From positions 62,001 to 126,000 of the forward strand of contig NZ_ACDZ02000006.1 of NCBI RefSeq assembly GCF_000173915.1: DNA of 64,000 nt. Reading direction: 5' to 3'. The notes under the pieces were generated by a model that saw nothing but the letters and a program-made list of their open reading frames with translations, did no database searches and was not told where the DNA came from. The position numbers and the translations under genes were made by a program. Each line of letters starts with the position of its first letter. The first letter of the stretch is position 1. Shown piece by piece: positions 53,373 to 64,000 of this stretch. The stretch is from Gemella haemolysans ATCC 10379 (GTDB lineage: Bacteria; Bacillota; Bacilli; Staphylococcales; Gemellaceae).

Positions 53373-55496
53373 ATGGGAAAAATAAATATATTATCTGCAG
53401 AATTATCAAATAAAATAGCGGCAGGAGAAGTTGTCGAAAGACCTTCTTCTGTTGTTAAAGAGCTTGTAGAAAACTCTATCGATGCAGGAAGTACTAATAT
53501 TAAAGTTATAATTAAAGAATTTGGTATACAACAAATTAGAATTATTGATAATGGTAGTGGAATTTCTAATGATGATTTAGCACGTGCATTTTTACGTCAT
53601 GCGACTAGTAAGATAAGTGCTGACTATGATTTATTTCACATAGAAACGCTAGGTTTTAGAGGTGAGGCGCTAGCGAGTATTTCATCTGTGAGTAAAGTAA
53701 CGATAAAAAGTTGTGCGGGAGAAGCGCAAGGGAAGATACTAGTTCTTGAAGGTGGAAAAGTAGTTTCTGAGGAATATTATGCACCTATTAAAGGAACTGA
53801 TTTAAGTGTAGAAAATTTATTTTACAATACACCAGCAAGGCTGAAATATCTGCGTAATCCGCATACAGAACAAGCTAATATTACTAATATTATTCATAAG
53901 TTTGCCCTATCTTATCCTAATGTAGCTTTTGAACTGCATGTAGATGGTAAGATTACCTTTAAAACATACGGTGATGGTGATGTTCATAAGATTTTATCTA
54001 AGATTTATAATATGGGCGTTGCTAGAAATATGATTGAATTTAGTGGTAATAATGATGATTACAAAGTATTTGGTTATATCTCTGTACCAGAAGAGACGAG
54101 AGCTAGTAAGAACTATATAAATATTTTTATCAATGGGCGTTATATTAAAAACTACGGAATTCAAAATGCTATAATCGATGCTTACGGAACATTATTAATG
54201 ATAAATAGGTATCCATTATGTGTTATTAATATAGAGATGGATCCAATTTTATTAGATGTTAACGTTCATCCAACTAAACAAGAAGTGAGATTATCGAAAG
54301 AAGCGGAGTTAATACGTCTAATAAAAGAAGTTATCGCAGAAAGACTAAGTAATTATACATATATTCCACAAGGAATGAATAATGTTCTTACTAAAAAAGA
54401 AAAAGCGAAAATCGAAAAAATAAATTTCTTAGATGAACTAGATAATAAGTTTGGAGATGTAGAAGACAAGAATATTTTTTCAGAAGAGAAAAAAGAACCT
54501 GAAGTTGATTTAGAAGTTGAACTTAGTTTCCCTGATACTCAAGAAGAAGTAGCAAGTCATGTTATTCAAGAAGATGAACTTCTTTTTGGAGGAGACTTGC
54601 TAAATAATTCTCGTGAAGAAAAAACATCAGTACAAAGTAAAGAAAACACGTCTAATCAAAGAAGTAAAACTCAGAGAATTAAGAGTGATTTACCGGATTT
54701 AAGTTATAGTTCACATCCTCGTGATAATAGAAATAAGTTTGGTGATAAACCTACTAAAAAGGAAATAGAGAACTTTATGAACTTCTCTAAAAAAGAAGAT
54801 AACGCGAGTTATGATGATCGTACAGAAAAAGTTGTTTCTAATGTAGTAAAAGATGATAGTCACTTTAATGAAATCAAAGATGCGAAAATTGTTCAAGATG
54901 ATGATACAAAGGTTCGTACGCTACCTGATTTAAAAGTATTGGCACAAATCTTTAAAACTTATATCTTGTCAGAGGCTGATAATAAGTTATTCCTTATAGA
55001 CCAGCATGCCGCTGCAGAAAGATATAATTATGAGAAATTACAACGTGAATTTATTGAAAGAAAGAATTATAAAAAACAGATGTTAATACCGCTTATGTTT
55101 GATTTTTCTGTAGAAGAAGCGGCTGAGGTTCGAAATAATTTGGAAAAATTTGAAGAACTTGGTATTGTTTTTGAGGAGTTTGGAGATAATTCTTATGTTG
55201 TTCGTGAATTTCCTGGTTGGATAGAAGAAGATGAAGAGCAAATGATAAAAATTATTGTTGAGAAGGTTCTTAGAAAAAACAATATAACTTTCAACGAATT
55301 AAGAAATGATGCAATTGCTATGGCAAGTTGTAAAATGTCTATAAAAGCAAATCAAGTTCTTACAGATGTCGAGATGAATAAGGTTATTAGTGATCTTTAT
55401 GAATGTAAGAATCCATTTACATGTCCACATGGACGTCCGATAATTACAAAAATGGAGAAAAAAGATTTAGAAAAAATGTTTAAGCGTATAGTGTAG
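53373..55496 (+). CDS. mutL: DNA mismatch repair endonuclease MutL
   Basis: GHKL ATPase partner of MutS, 707 aa. ATP-site motifs: VVKELVENSIDAGS, RIIDNGSGI, LGFRGEALASISSVS. The C-terminal domain has the nicking motif DQHAAAERYNYEK (DQHAx2Ex4E), ACK and CPHGRP, so this is the endonuclease type found in bacteria lacking MutH. The region 365-520 is a long, low-complexity acidic linker. It lies 5 bases after mutS and 8 bases before miaA. Confidence 0.95.
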   Translation: MGKINILSAELSNKIAAGEVVERPSSVVKELVENSIDAGSTNIKVIIKEFGIQQIRIIDNGSGISNDDLARAFLRHATSKISADYDLFHIETLGFRGEALASISSVSKVTIKSCAGEAQGKILVLEGGKVVSEEYYAPIKGTDLSVENLFYNTPARLKYLRNPHTEQANITNIIHKFALSYPNVAFELHVDGKITFKTYGDGDVHKILSKIYNMGVARNMIEFSGNNDDYKVFGYISVPEETRASKNYINIFINGRYIKNYGIQNAIIDAYGTLLMINRYPLCVINIEMDPILLDVNVHPTKQEVRLSKEAELIRLIKEVIAERLSNYTYIPQGMNNVLTKKEKAKIEKINFLDELDNKFGDVEDKNIFSEEKKEPEVDLEVELSFPDTQEEVASHVIQEDELLFGGDLLNNSREEKTSVQSKENTSNQRSKTQRIKSDLPDLSYSSHPRDNRNKFGDKPTKKEIENFMNFSKKEDNASYDDRTEKVVSNVVKDDSHFNEIKDAKIVQDDDTKVRTLPDLKVLAQIFKTYILSEADNKLFLIDQHAAAERYNYEKLQREFIERKNYKKQMLIPLMFDFSVEEAAEVRNNLEKFEELGIVFEEFGDNSYVVREFPGWIEEDEEQMIKIIVEKVLRKNNITFNELRNDAIAMASCKMSIKANQVLTDVEMNKVISDLYECKNPFTCPHGRPIITKMEKKDLEKMFKRIV

Positions 55497-55504
55497 GAGG
55501 TAAG

Positions 55505-56398
55505 ATGAAAAAAATACCTTTAATAGCGATAGTAGGACCAACTGCAGTTGGGAAAACGGCACTTAGTATTGACCTGGCAAAAGAGTTCAACTGTGAAATA
55601 ATCTCTATAGATAGTGTTCAAATTTATAAAAAGTTTGATATAGGTTCTGCAAAGGTGAAAAAAGAAGAAATGGATGGGGTAGTTCATCACCTAATAGACG
55701 AACTAGAACCTACTGATACATGTTCTGTCTATGATTTTCAAAAACTTGCACGTAAGAAAATTGAAGAAATACATGCTCGAGGTAAGATGCCTTTATTAAT
55801 CGGTGGAACTGGTTTTTATATGAATGCTGTTCTAAATAACTATGAGTTTACTGATTTAGAGGAAAAAACTTATGATATTGATGTCGATATGGCAAGAGAA
55901 TATCTAAAAGTGAACTATCCAGATACCTATAATACGATTGACTTAGAAAATCATCGCCGTGTAATTAATGCATATAATTATGTGATGAATGAAAAGAAAA
56001 GTGTAACGGCAAACAACAATGGAGATACCGTTCTGGATTGTTATAATCCATTTTTAATAGTTCTTAATACCGATAGAGAAGTTCTATACAATCGCATTAA
56101 TAAGCGTGTTGAATTGATGTTTGAAGAAGGGCTTGAGCAAGAAGTTAAAGAAATTATAGAAGAATATGGTCTAGAACTGCAAGCTCTAGGAGCAATAGGG
56201 TATAAGGAGATGATTCCGTATCTTAATGGTAATGTTTCTAAAGAAGATACTATTGCAGCTATTTCTCAGAATTCACGCCGTTATGCAAAACGTCAATTAA
56301 CATGGTTCAGAAATAAAATGGATGGAACTTGGTATGATACCGCCAATGACGAACTTTTGGCAGATGTTATAAAAGACATCAAAGGGAAATTTAATTAA
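55505..56398 (+). CDS. miaA: tRNA dimethylallyltransferase
   Basis: Adds the isopentenyl group to A37 of tRNAs reading UNN codons. The 297-residue protein has P-loop VGPTAVGKTALSIDLA, catalytic ISIDSVQIYKKFDIGSAK, HHLIDELEPTD, LIGGTGFYMNAVL and the C-terminal QNSRRYAKRQLTWFRN. RBS GGAGGT 5 bases upstream. Last gene of the repair operon; terminator follows. Confidence 0.95.
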   Translation: MKKIPLIAIVGPTAVGKTALSIDLAKEFNCEIISIDSVQIYKKFDIGSAKVKKEEMDGVVHHLIDELEPTDTCSVYDFQKLARKKIEEIHARGKMPLLIGGTGFYMNAVLNNYEFTDLEEKTYDIDVDMAREYLKVNYPDTYNTIDLENHRRVINAYNYVMNEKKSVTANNNGDTVLDCYNPFLIVLNTDREVLYNRINKRVELMFEEGLEQEVKEIIEEYGLELQALGAIGYKEMIPYLNGNVSKEDTIAAISQNSRRYAKRQLTWFRNKMDGTWYDTANDELLADVIKDIKGKFN

Positions 56399-56420
56399 AA
56401 AATTATATAGATGATTGTCT

Positions 56421-56456
56421 AAGGCTTGAAAAGTAAATTTTTCAAGCCTTATTTTA
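56421..56456 (+). terminator. Terminator after miaA
   Basis: AAGGCTTGAAAA - GTAAAT - TTTTCAAGCCTT stem followed by ATTTT. Confidence 0.8.
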
Positions 56457-56626
56457 AATTTATAACAATATAAAATTTATTATATAATAGATATAACTTT
56501 GGTTTTAGAAAAATTTGATAGGGAATTTTAAAAATATTTTATTAGGTTTTCTAATTTAACTAGAGTTTTTATTCGTTATGTGCTAAACTAGTAATACTAA
56601 AGATTCTCAGGAAGTAGGAGGAGAAG

Positions 56627-58285
56627 ATGAATTCATTTAAATATCTTAAGCCGAAGTTATTTAGTGTAATGAAAAATTATACAAGGGAACAATGCTTAAA
56701 AGATATAATTGCTGGTTTGATAGTAGCTGTTATAGCATTGCCTTTATCGATTGCTTTGGCGATTGCATCTGGGGTTAATCCGGAACAAGGTCTTTATACT
56801 GCGATTATAGCAGGTTTTTTTATTTCATTTTTAGGTGGAAGTAGGGTTCAAATTGGTGGACCTACAGCTGCTTTTGTTGTTATTATATATGGAATAATAG
56901 CTGAACATGGAATTGCAGGATTAACTGTGGCAACCCTTATGGCAGGAGTTATGTTAATTCTAATGGGGTTATTTCATTTTGGGGACTTAATCAAATTTAT
57001 TCCTAAAACAATTACTATTGGTTTCACGTTAGGGATTGCTATGGGAATAGTAGTTGGTCAGGTGAAAGATTTCCTAGGATTAAGTATGGGAGCAGTTCCG
57101 GCAGAATTTGTTGGAAAATTAGTAGCTTACGGGCATAATATAAAAAGTATTAGTTTTGTCACTTTAGCGATAGGATTACTTGCTATACTAATTCAAATAT
57201 TTTGGCCAAAGGTATCTAAGAAAATACCGGGTTCTTTAATCGCAATACTGGTTACAACATTTTTAGTAGCTATTTTCAAATTGCCGGTTAAAACTATTGG
57301 TGATCTATATACGATTAAAGCAGGGCTTCCTAGCTTTACAATGCCTACAATTTCATTTTCATTAATTAGAGAAATGATTTTACCAGCATTTACAATCGCG
57401 ATATTGGCCGCTATAGAATCACTATTATCTGCTGTAGTATCTGATGGTATGACAGGAAGTAAGCATAAATCAAATGCAGAGTTAGTAGCCCAAGGTGTAG
57501 GGAACTTTATGTCGGCACTTTTTGGAGGAATACCTGCAACAGGTGCAATTGCGAGAACGGCAGCTAACGTAAAAAATGGTGGTAGAACACCAGTAGCTGG
57601 AATGGTACATGCATTTACTCTGTTATTAATACTGTTATTTTTAATGCCATATGCATCATATATACCGATGAGTTGCTTGGCTGCTATATTAATAATCGTA
57701 GGATATAATATGAGTGGATGGCGCACTTGCGTACGTATGATGAAAACTGCACCGAAAAGTGATATAGCCGTTTTAATTATCACTTTCTTATTAACATTAT
57801 TCTTCGATTTAGTAATTGCGATAGAATTCGGTATGGTACTAGCTGCGTTCTTATTCTTAAAACGTATGTCTGATATTGCAGAAGTTAGGCAATGGACTTA
57901 CAAAGGTTTATCTGATGAAGATAAACTGTCAGAAGAAGTTGATCTAAAATATGTTCCTAAAAATACAATTGTCTATGAAATTTTTGGAGCATTATTCTTC
58001 GGAGCAGCCAATGTATTTACTAACTTTGAACACGGAGAAGGAAAGAATGTTCTGATAATAAGAATGCGTAATGTTCCTGTTATGGACATTTCGGGATTAG
58101 AGGTATTAGAGGAAATATTGGAAACTTGTAAAAAACGTGGATTAACACTAATATTATCGCACGTAAATGAGCAGCCTTATCATGTTATGGAAAAAGCTGG
58201 GTTTATCGAGAAAATTGGTAAAGAAAATCTATGTGAAAATATCGATGCATCTTTAGAAAGAGCAGAGAAGTTAGGGAAAATTTAA
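56627..58285 (+). CDS. SulP family anion transporter with STAS domain
   Basis: A 552-residue SLC26/SulP membrane transporter. The N-terminal part has DIIAGLIVAVIALPLSIALA and ASGVNPEQGLYTAIIAGF, the family signature, then about 10-14 helices. FGGIPATGAIARTAAN lies in the transport core. The C-terminal STAS domain (about 430-552) contains VPVMDISGLEVLEE, with the Asp-x-Ser/Gly motif. Sulfate, bicarbonate or dicarboxylate are all possible substrates. RBS GGAGGAG; monocistronic with its own terminator. Confidence 0.9.
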   Translation: MNSFKYLKPKLFSVMKNYTREQCLKDIIAGLIVAVIALPLSIALAIASGVNPEQGLYTAIIAGFFISFLGGSRVQIGGPTAAFVVIIYGIIAEHGIAGLTVATLMAGVMLILMGLFHFGDLIKFIPKTITIGFTLGIAMGIVVGQVKDFLGLSMGAVPAEFVGKLVAYGHNIKSISFVTLAIGLLAILIQIFWPKVSKKIPGSLIAILVTTFLVAIFKLPVKTIGDLYTIKAGLPSFTMPTISFSLIREMILPAFTIAILAAIESLLSAVVSDGMTGSKHKSNAELVAQGVGNFMSALFGGIPATGAIARTAANVKNGGRTPVAGMVHAFTLLLILLFLMPYASYIPMSCLAAILIIVGYNMSGWRTCVRMMKTAPKSDIAVLIITFLLTLFFDLVIAIEFGMVLAAFLFLKRMSDIAEVRQWTYKGLSDEDKLSEEVDLKYVPKNTIVYEIFGALFFGAANVFTNFEHGEGKNVLIIRMRNVPVMDISGLEVLEEILETCKKRGLTLILSHVNEQPYHVMEKAGFIEKIGKENLCENIDASLERAEKLGKI

Positions 58286-58309
58286 ATATATAAAGTTTAG
58301 TTTATGTAA

Positions 58310-58360
58310 AAATAACTTTCTTGGAATTTATAATTAAAATTCGAAGAAAGTTATTTTTTA
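58310..58360 (+). terminator. Terminator after the SulP gene
   Basis: AATAACTTTCTT..AATTT / AAATT..AAGAAAGTTATT stem followed by TTTT. Confidence 0.75.
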
Positions 58361-58940
58361 TAATTAAAAAGGATGTTTTTTAAGAAAAAATTTTATTTGA
58401 GAATAGATAGCCGGATTTTTATTTTAGATTATTAATAGCCGTAGTTGTGTAAATATTTTATAAGAAAGAAAATATAAAATTATAATCTGAAAGACACAAT
58501 TATATACTTCATTAAGGATAAATAATATCTCCATTAGGTATTATGCTTTTACTTTAAAAGTTTTTATAACTTATATTATTTTATTAAATATTATACTAGT
58601 TTAAATCTTTAATAATAAATTTATTTTTGTGTATTTCTTAAAAGATGTATATCTAATTTTTGATTAATTTATTATCTAAGTATTTAATTATAAATATTTT
58701 AAAAGAAGTTACCGTTAAGATGTTCTTTGATAGAAATTATGTGGAAATAGAAAATAACAAGTTATTTATTATAAATATTAAAATATATTTCAATTAAAAT
58801 CTAAAACATTTCCATTTAAAATATTCTAATATAAAATTATATTTATTTAATTTATGTATATGTAAGTTTTCGGAAAGTTGATGTAATAATATTTATTTAA
58901 TTTCATACAGGAAAATATATATTTTATTAGAAAATATTAT
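58361..58940. other. Long AT-rich intergenic region before the adhesin gene
   Basis: About 580 bases without any ORF, terminator or RNA motif that I could recognise. It is more AT-rich than surrounding genes and may hold regulatory sites for the adhesin. Confidence 0.4.
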
Positions 58941-58969
58941 TTGTTTACTTTTTATTAGTGTGTTAAACT
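58941..58969 (+). promoter_or_regulatory. Promoter of the giant adhesin gene
   Basis: TTGTTT (58941-58946), 17-base spacer, TAAACT (58964-58969), 49 bases before the GTG start. Confidence 0.6.
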
Positions 58970-59018
58970 ATATTAGAAAAGTTCTATTTTCACGAAAAAT
59001 TAAGGAGGAGAAAATTAC

Positions 59019-62000
59019 GTGATAGGAAAAAACAACCAAAAATTAAAGAATAAAAAAGAAGGGGTAAAAATAGAAAGTTATTCAATTAAAAAATTCAAAG
59101 TTGGAGCAGCTTCTGTCGTTATAGGTGCCAGTATCTTCTTTGGTGCTGCTGGGATAGCTAATGCTGGAGAAGTATCTGGGGAGAAAACAGAAAAAAATAT
59201 AGCTGGTGAGAAAGCAAACAGTTCAAATGATGAAAAAACAGATGTTCTAAATAATAAAATCTCAACAGAAAAAGAAGTCAAAAAACCTATTAAAAAAGAG
59301 GAAGTATCAACTGATGCTACTCCAGCAGAAAAAACAGATGCTAATGCAGATAAAAAAGTAGAGAAAAAGGCATTAGATAAAAATACATTAAAAACTAATA
59401 TTGAAAAAGTAGAGGAGTTGCTAGAAAAAATAAATAAAGAAAAAGCCTCTGCTTCTACTCTAGCAGCTATTAAAATAGATTTAGAGAATGCTAAAAATAT
59501 ACTTAACAGTACTAGTGCTGAGCTAACACAAGCCGAAATTGATGCACTAGCTAAAAAACTTAGTGAGAAAATCTTTGTATTATCTTCAATGCCGAAGGCT
59601 AATACTCCTGAAAAGGTAGTAAAAGAAGGAGAAAATACAATTGCTAATACTGGATCTCGTGATTCACGAAATCGTCAAAGTATAGGTGAAGGTACACACT
59701 TTAGAGCAGATGGTCAAGTTAGTTCAGGAGCCTTAGCAAATATTAAATATTTTGCTTCTGTTGATCCTAATGACAACGGTGGTCGAAGAACTCGAAATAA
59801 TGAGCCAGAGTTTACAAAAAATAAAACAGATATTAAAGCCTATTATGTGCAAGATAGTGAAGGTAAATGGATTGTTTATGATGTGTTCTTCAATAATGAC
59901 GGAAGAAAGATGACAGGTAGTAGTTATCAACAACACTATTATTTCCAAGCTCCGTTTAACATCATGGATCCATCCAATACAGTAAAAGATTTAACATTTA
60001 CACGTTACCGTAATACCGGAGGTAGAAGGCTTTCAGATGGATTCCAAGGATTTGAACAATATGGAAATACTGCGACAATCACAAACCCATGGAGTCAGCA
60101 ATATAGAATTTTTAATGCAGATAGGGATACGTTTTATGATCCAAACTCAGGGGTGAATCGTGATAATCAAAGATGGGATGTATTTAAAAATAACCAATAT
60201 GATCCTACTCTAAACCAACTTCCTAAAGATAAAAATGGTAATTATCCAAGAGCGTCTTACCATTTAGGGCTAGATGTGAGAAGAGAAAGTACTGATTATG
60301 CAGTACATATGCATGCGAAAATCAAGCTGAAAAATGATATTACTGAAGCTGAGGCGAATGCTTATGGACGTGCATATGCAGCATCAGTAACAAAAGCATC
60401 AGGTACTAATCAGTCATATATTATGGGGACGTTAGGGACAAGTTTAACTCCAAGAGATACAACACCACCTACGATTACGGCAAATAATGCTACAGTAACA
60501 AGCCGTGAGCAAATCACGCCTATTTCAGTAACAGCTGAAGATAATAGAGGCGGAGTTGGAATGCGTGATAATAATCCAATTGAAGTGTCGGGATTGCCAT
60601 CAGGATTAACATATGCGAATAATCGAATTACTGGAACGCCGACAGGAGCTCCAGGAAATAGTACAGTAACGATTAAAGCCTATGACAAAAATGGAAATAT
60701 GGCTACAAAAACAATCACAATTACAGTACGAAGCCAAGCAGACACTCACAATCCAACAGGAGCAGGATTAACTGTAAATCAAGGTCAAGTTATTTCAGAT
60801 GATGCTGTAAAAGCAAAAGTAAGTAACTATGCACCTGGAACATTAACAGTTGTAAGCAAACCATCAACAGCTAATCCAGGAAACGTTGGGAATGCGGTAG
60901 TGAAAGTAACATACCCAGATGGTTCGTCTGAAAATGTAAATGTACCAGTTACAGTATTAGAAGCACCAGATACACAAGCTCCAACATTAGCAATTACACC
61001 AGCTAATCAAACAGTAGTTGAAGGACAAACTGTAACCTTTATAGTAACAGCGAGAGATAATAAAATTGTTAATCTTGATGCTAATGATTTTCTAACAAAA
61101 TATGGTACTAGGGTCTTTTCAGGGAAAGCATCTGTAACTTCACCAACAGACACTGATACTGAAAAAATAAGACGAATTACGATTACAACAACGGCAGAAG
61201 ACGTTGGTAAGACTAATACAATTACTTTTAATGCTACGGATAATGCTAATCACAGAGCGACACCAGTGAGCTTTACTTTTACTGTAACTAAACGTGACAA
61301 TATACCACCAACAATCACAGCAGGTGATGCTACAGTAACGAGCCGTGAACAAATCACTCCAATTTCAGTAACAGCGGTGGATAACCCAGGAGGAGTAGGA
61401 TTACGAGATAATAATCCGATTGAAGTAACAGGATTGCCAGCAGGATTAACATATGCGAATAATCGAATTACAGGAACACCAACCGGAGCGCCTGGAAATA
61501 GTACAGTAACGATTAAAGCTCATGACAAAAATGGAAATACTGCTACAAAAACAATCACGATTACAGTACGAAGCCAAGCAGACGCTCATAATCCAACAGG
61601 AACAGGATTAACTGTAAACCAAAACCATACAATTACAGATGCAGAATTAAAAGCAAAAGTAAGTAACTTTGCACCAGGAACATTATCAATTGTAAGTAAA
61701 CCATCAACAGCAACAGCTGGAAATGCCGGAAATGCGGTAGTAAAAGTAACATACCCAGATGGAACGTTTGACAATGTAAATGTACCAGTTACAGTAACAG
61801 ACGTAATAGGACCAACAATTACAGCAAATAATGCTACAGTAACAAGCCGTGAACAAATCACTCCAATTCCAGTAACAGCTGTAGATAATACAGGCGGGGT
61901 TGGAATGCGTCAAAATAATCCGATTGAAGTAACAGGATTACCAGCAGGATTAACATATTCAAACGGACGAATTACGGGAACACCAACAGGACCAGCAGGA

Positions 62001-64000
62001 AATAGTACAGTAACGATTAAGGCATATGATAGAAACAATACGCCAACAACAAAAACAATCACAATTACAGTACGAAGCCAAGCAGACGTTCATAATCCAA
62101 CAGGATCAGGATTAACTGTAAACCAAAACCATACAATTACAGATGCAGAATTAAAAGCAAAAGTAAGTAACTTTGCACCTGGAACATTATCGATTGTAAG
62201 TAAGCCGTCAACAACTAGAGCAGGAAGTGCCGGAAATGCGGTAGTGAAAGTAACATACCCAGATGGAACATTTGACAATGTAAATGTACCAGTTACAGTA
62301 ACAGACGTAACAGGACCAACAATCAAAGCAAGCGGAGCAACGGTAACAAACAGAGAACCAATCCCGGAAATTCCAGTAACAGCCGTGGATAATACTGGTG
62401 GAGTAGGAATGCGTGACAATAATCCGATAGTAGTAACAGATTTACCAGCAGGATTAACGTTCACAAATGGTAAAATTACAGGAACACCGACTGGAACAGC
62501 AGGAACAAAACGAGTAACTATCACTGCTTATGATAAAAACAATACGCCAACAACAAAAGTAATTGAAATTGTTGTACAAGAACAAAAAGTTAAATACAAT
62601 CCAACAGGAGAAACATTAACAGTTCCTTATAACCATAAAATTACGGATGATGAAGTGAAGGTAAAAGTACAAAACTTTGGTCCAGGAACATTAACGGTAC
62701 AAAGTAAACCGTCAACAAATACATCAGGTAATGTAGGAAACGCAGTAGTAATCGTAACTTATCCAGATGGCTCAACAGAAACAGTAGATGTTCCAGTAGT
62801 AGTTGGACGTCCAAATAAAGATGATTACACACCGAAGTACAATGATGGAAGTGGAAAACCAGGAGAATCAGTAGGCATCCCAGTAAGTGAAGCAAACGGA
62901 AAAACAATTCCAGCAGGAACAACATACACAAGCTTAACACCAGGAGTAGTCACAGTAGATGGCAAAGGAAAAGTAACAGTAACAATTCCAGCAGATAAGA
63001 ACCCAGGTGATAAAGTAACAGGAAAAGTTCTAGTAAGATACCCAGATGGATCAGAAGAAGAAGTACCAGTAACTGTAACAGTTACAGACAAAGATAAAGA
63101 TATCTACACACCAAAATATGAAGATGGTAATGGAAAACCAGGAACTAAGGTAGAAATTCCATTGAAAGAAGAAAATGGAAAAGAGATTCCAGCAGGAACA
63201 ACATACACAAGCTTAACACCAGGAGTAGTCACAGTAGATGACAAAGGAAAAGTAACAGTAACAATTCCAGCAGATAAGAACCCAGGTGATAAAGTAACAG
63301 GAAAAGTTCTAGTAAGATACCCAGATGGATCAGAAGAAGAAGTACCAGTAACAGTAACAGTTACAGACAAAGATAAAGATATCTACACACCAAAATATGA
63401 AGATGGTAAAGGAAAACCAGGAACTAAGGTAGAAATTCCATTGAAAGAAGAAAATGGAAAAGAGATTCCAACAGGTACAACGTATGAAAGTGACCAACCA
63501 GGAGTAATCACAGTAGATAACAAAGGAAAAGTAACAGTAACAATCCCAGGGGATAAGAAACCAGGAGATAAGATTACAGGTAAGATTACAGTAACATATC
63601 CAGACGGATCTAAAGAAGAAGTCCCAGTAACAGTTACAGTAGGAGAACAAGACAAAGATATCTACATACCGAAGTATGATGAAGGAAAAGGAAAACCAGG
63701 ATCTAAAGTGGAAATTCCATTAACAGAAGGAAATGGTAAGAAAATTCCCGATAGGAACAACATTTGAAAGTGATAAACCAGGAATAATCACAGTAGATAA
63801 AGATGGAAAAGTAACAGTAACAATTCCAGAAGGAGCAAAACCAGGTGATAAAGTTACAGGAAAAGTAACAGTGACATATCCAGATGGATCTAAAGAAGAT
63901 GTTCACAGTAAATGTAACAGTAACAACGCCAGCGAAACTTACTCCAACAGTAGAGTTGGAACAAAATCCAAATACAGGAGACGTAACAGTAACACCTAAG
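59019..64000 (+). CDS. Giant YSIRK-type repeat adhesin, 3' end outside the window, two frameshifts
   Basis: Surface adhesin starting GTG 59019, 8 bases after AAGGAGGAG. Residues 21-29 (YSIKKFKVG) form a YSIRK-type signal; the signal peptide ends near residue 50. Then come a charged helical region (about 120-200), a unique globular domain (about 220-480, with GEGTHFRADGQVSSGALANI), four 168-residue modules (Ig-like plus Rib/alpha-like) with a 112-residue insert after the first, then 93-residue Rib-type repeats. The frame breaks at 63747-63749 (extra C; premature stop 63767) and again near 63904-63905 (extra base); correcting both restores the repeat sequence to the window end. No LPXTG is reached. 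Confidence 0.88.
60456..62815 (+). repeat. 504-bp tandem modules in the adhesin
   Basis: The anchor GA(G/A)C(A/C)AATC recurs at 60507, 61347, 61851 and 62355; the last three are exactly 504 bases apart (168 codons). The first gap is 840, that is 504 plus a 336-base insert coding for a different module (EGQTVTFIVTARDNK). Each unit codes for an Ig-like half (PTITA.NATVTSREQI...) and a Rib/alpha-like half (NPTG..LTVN...VKVTYPDG). Confidence 0.85.
62817..63932 (+). repeat. 279-bp tandem repeats in the adhesin
   Basis: AAAGAT(G/A)(A/T) anchors at 62817, 63096, 63375 and 63654 are each exactly 279 bases apart, giving four 93-residue copies (YTPKY..G.GKPG...VTVDGKGKVTVTIPADKNPGDKV type). Copies 1 and 2 are almost identical over their last 175 bases, suggesting recent duplication. 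Copy 4 holds both frameshifts. Confidence 0.87.

Noticed and set aside
61586..63906. Many long minus-strand open frames inside the adhesin repeats
   Set aside because: They mirror the repetitive codon pattern of the plus-strand gene, recur with the repeat period, and have no ribosome binding sites or recognisable domains.
62817..63932. Regular repeats that could be mistaken for a CRISPR-like array
   Set aside because: The period is 279 bases of continuous coding sequence with no unique spacers, and no cas genes are present.

Overview
The window is AT-rich, densely coded low-GC Gram-positive DNA. Gene content and order fit the Bacillales, most likely Gemella: a YSIRK-type adhesin, two LPNTG-anchored surface proteins, the yqeG-yqeH-yhbY-nadD-yqeK-rsfS-yqeM cluster, mutS-mutL-miaA, korAB, and class-specific RNA leaders (TPP, SAM-I, T-box). 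The genus is inferred from overall character, not from a marker gene. No rRNA, tRNA, prophage or CRISPR array was seen.

Layout. 1-6.2 kb: phosphatidylserine synthase, a YitT membrane protein, a CLC antiporter of the fluoride-type motif class, and a leftward TPP-riboswitch operon for a thiamine-precursor ABC transporter. 6.3-9.4 kb: signal peptidase I, pyrG with a CTP-attenuation leader, an AlkD-like repair protein. 9.5-14.2 kb: a binding protein, histidine kinase and response regulator convergent with a GlpT-type organophosphate transporter, probably one sensing/uptake unit. 14.3-19.1 kb: a MarR-DUF1304-oxidoreductase operon (DUF1304 broken by a stop), a methyltransferase, a cupin, a short SSB, DUF2087 and MFS genes. 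19.2-28 kb: cell-wall nuclease, folB-folK-dusB, a degenerate pyruvate kinase, a sortase B broken by a stop, an MFS transporter and a 174-bp MITE. 28-34 kb: metallo-hydrolase, three bacterial PH-domain membrane proteins, SAM-I riboswitch plus metK, truncated globin, TetR gene broken by a stop. 34.2-39.6 kb: psd and the ribosome-biogenesis/NAD cluster. 39.6-44.2 kb: a GyrI-like gene split by the second MITE, CopY with its operator, an SDR, and a surface 5'-nucleotidase. 44.2-58.3 kb: an apparently orphan Asp-type T-box, korAB, an M42 peptidase, a SEDS protein, mutS-mutL-miaA and a SulP transporter. 58.3-64 kb: a giant repeat adhesin running off the window, with two frameshifts near the end.

Themes. 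pssA and psd together give phosphatidylethanolamine synthesis. Three surface proteins and a class B sortase point to a host-associated cell surface; the wall nuclease plus wall 5'-nucleotidase could together turn extracellular DNA into nucleosides. Five genes carry disruptions (one MITE insertion, three single in-frame stops, one double frameshift). These are either recent decay or sequence error and deserve checking. The most notable items are the two MITEs, the pyruvate-kinase pseudoenzyme, the orphan T-box, and the GlpT sensing cluster.
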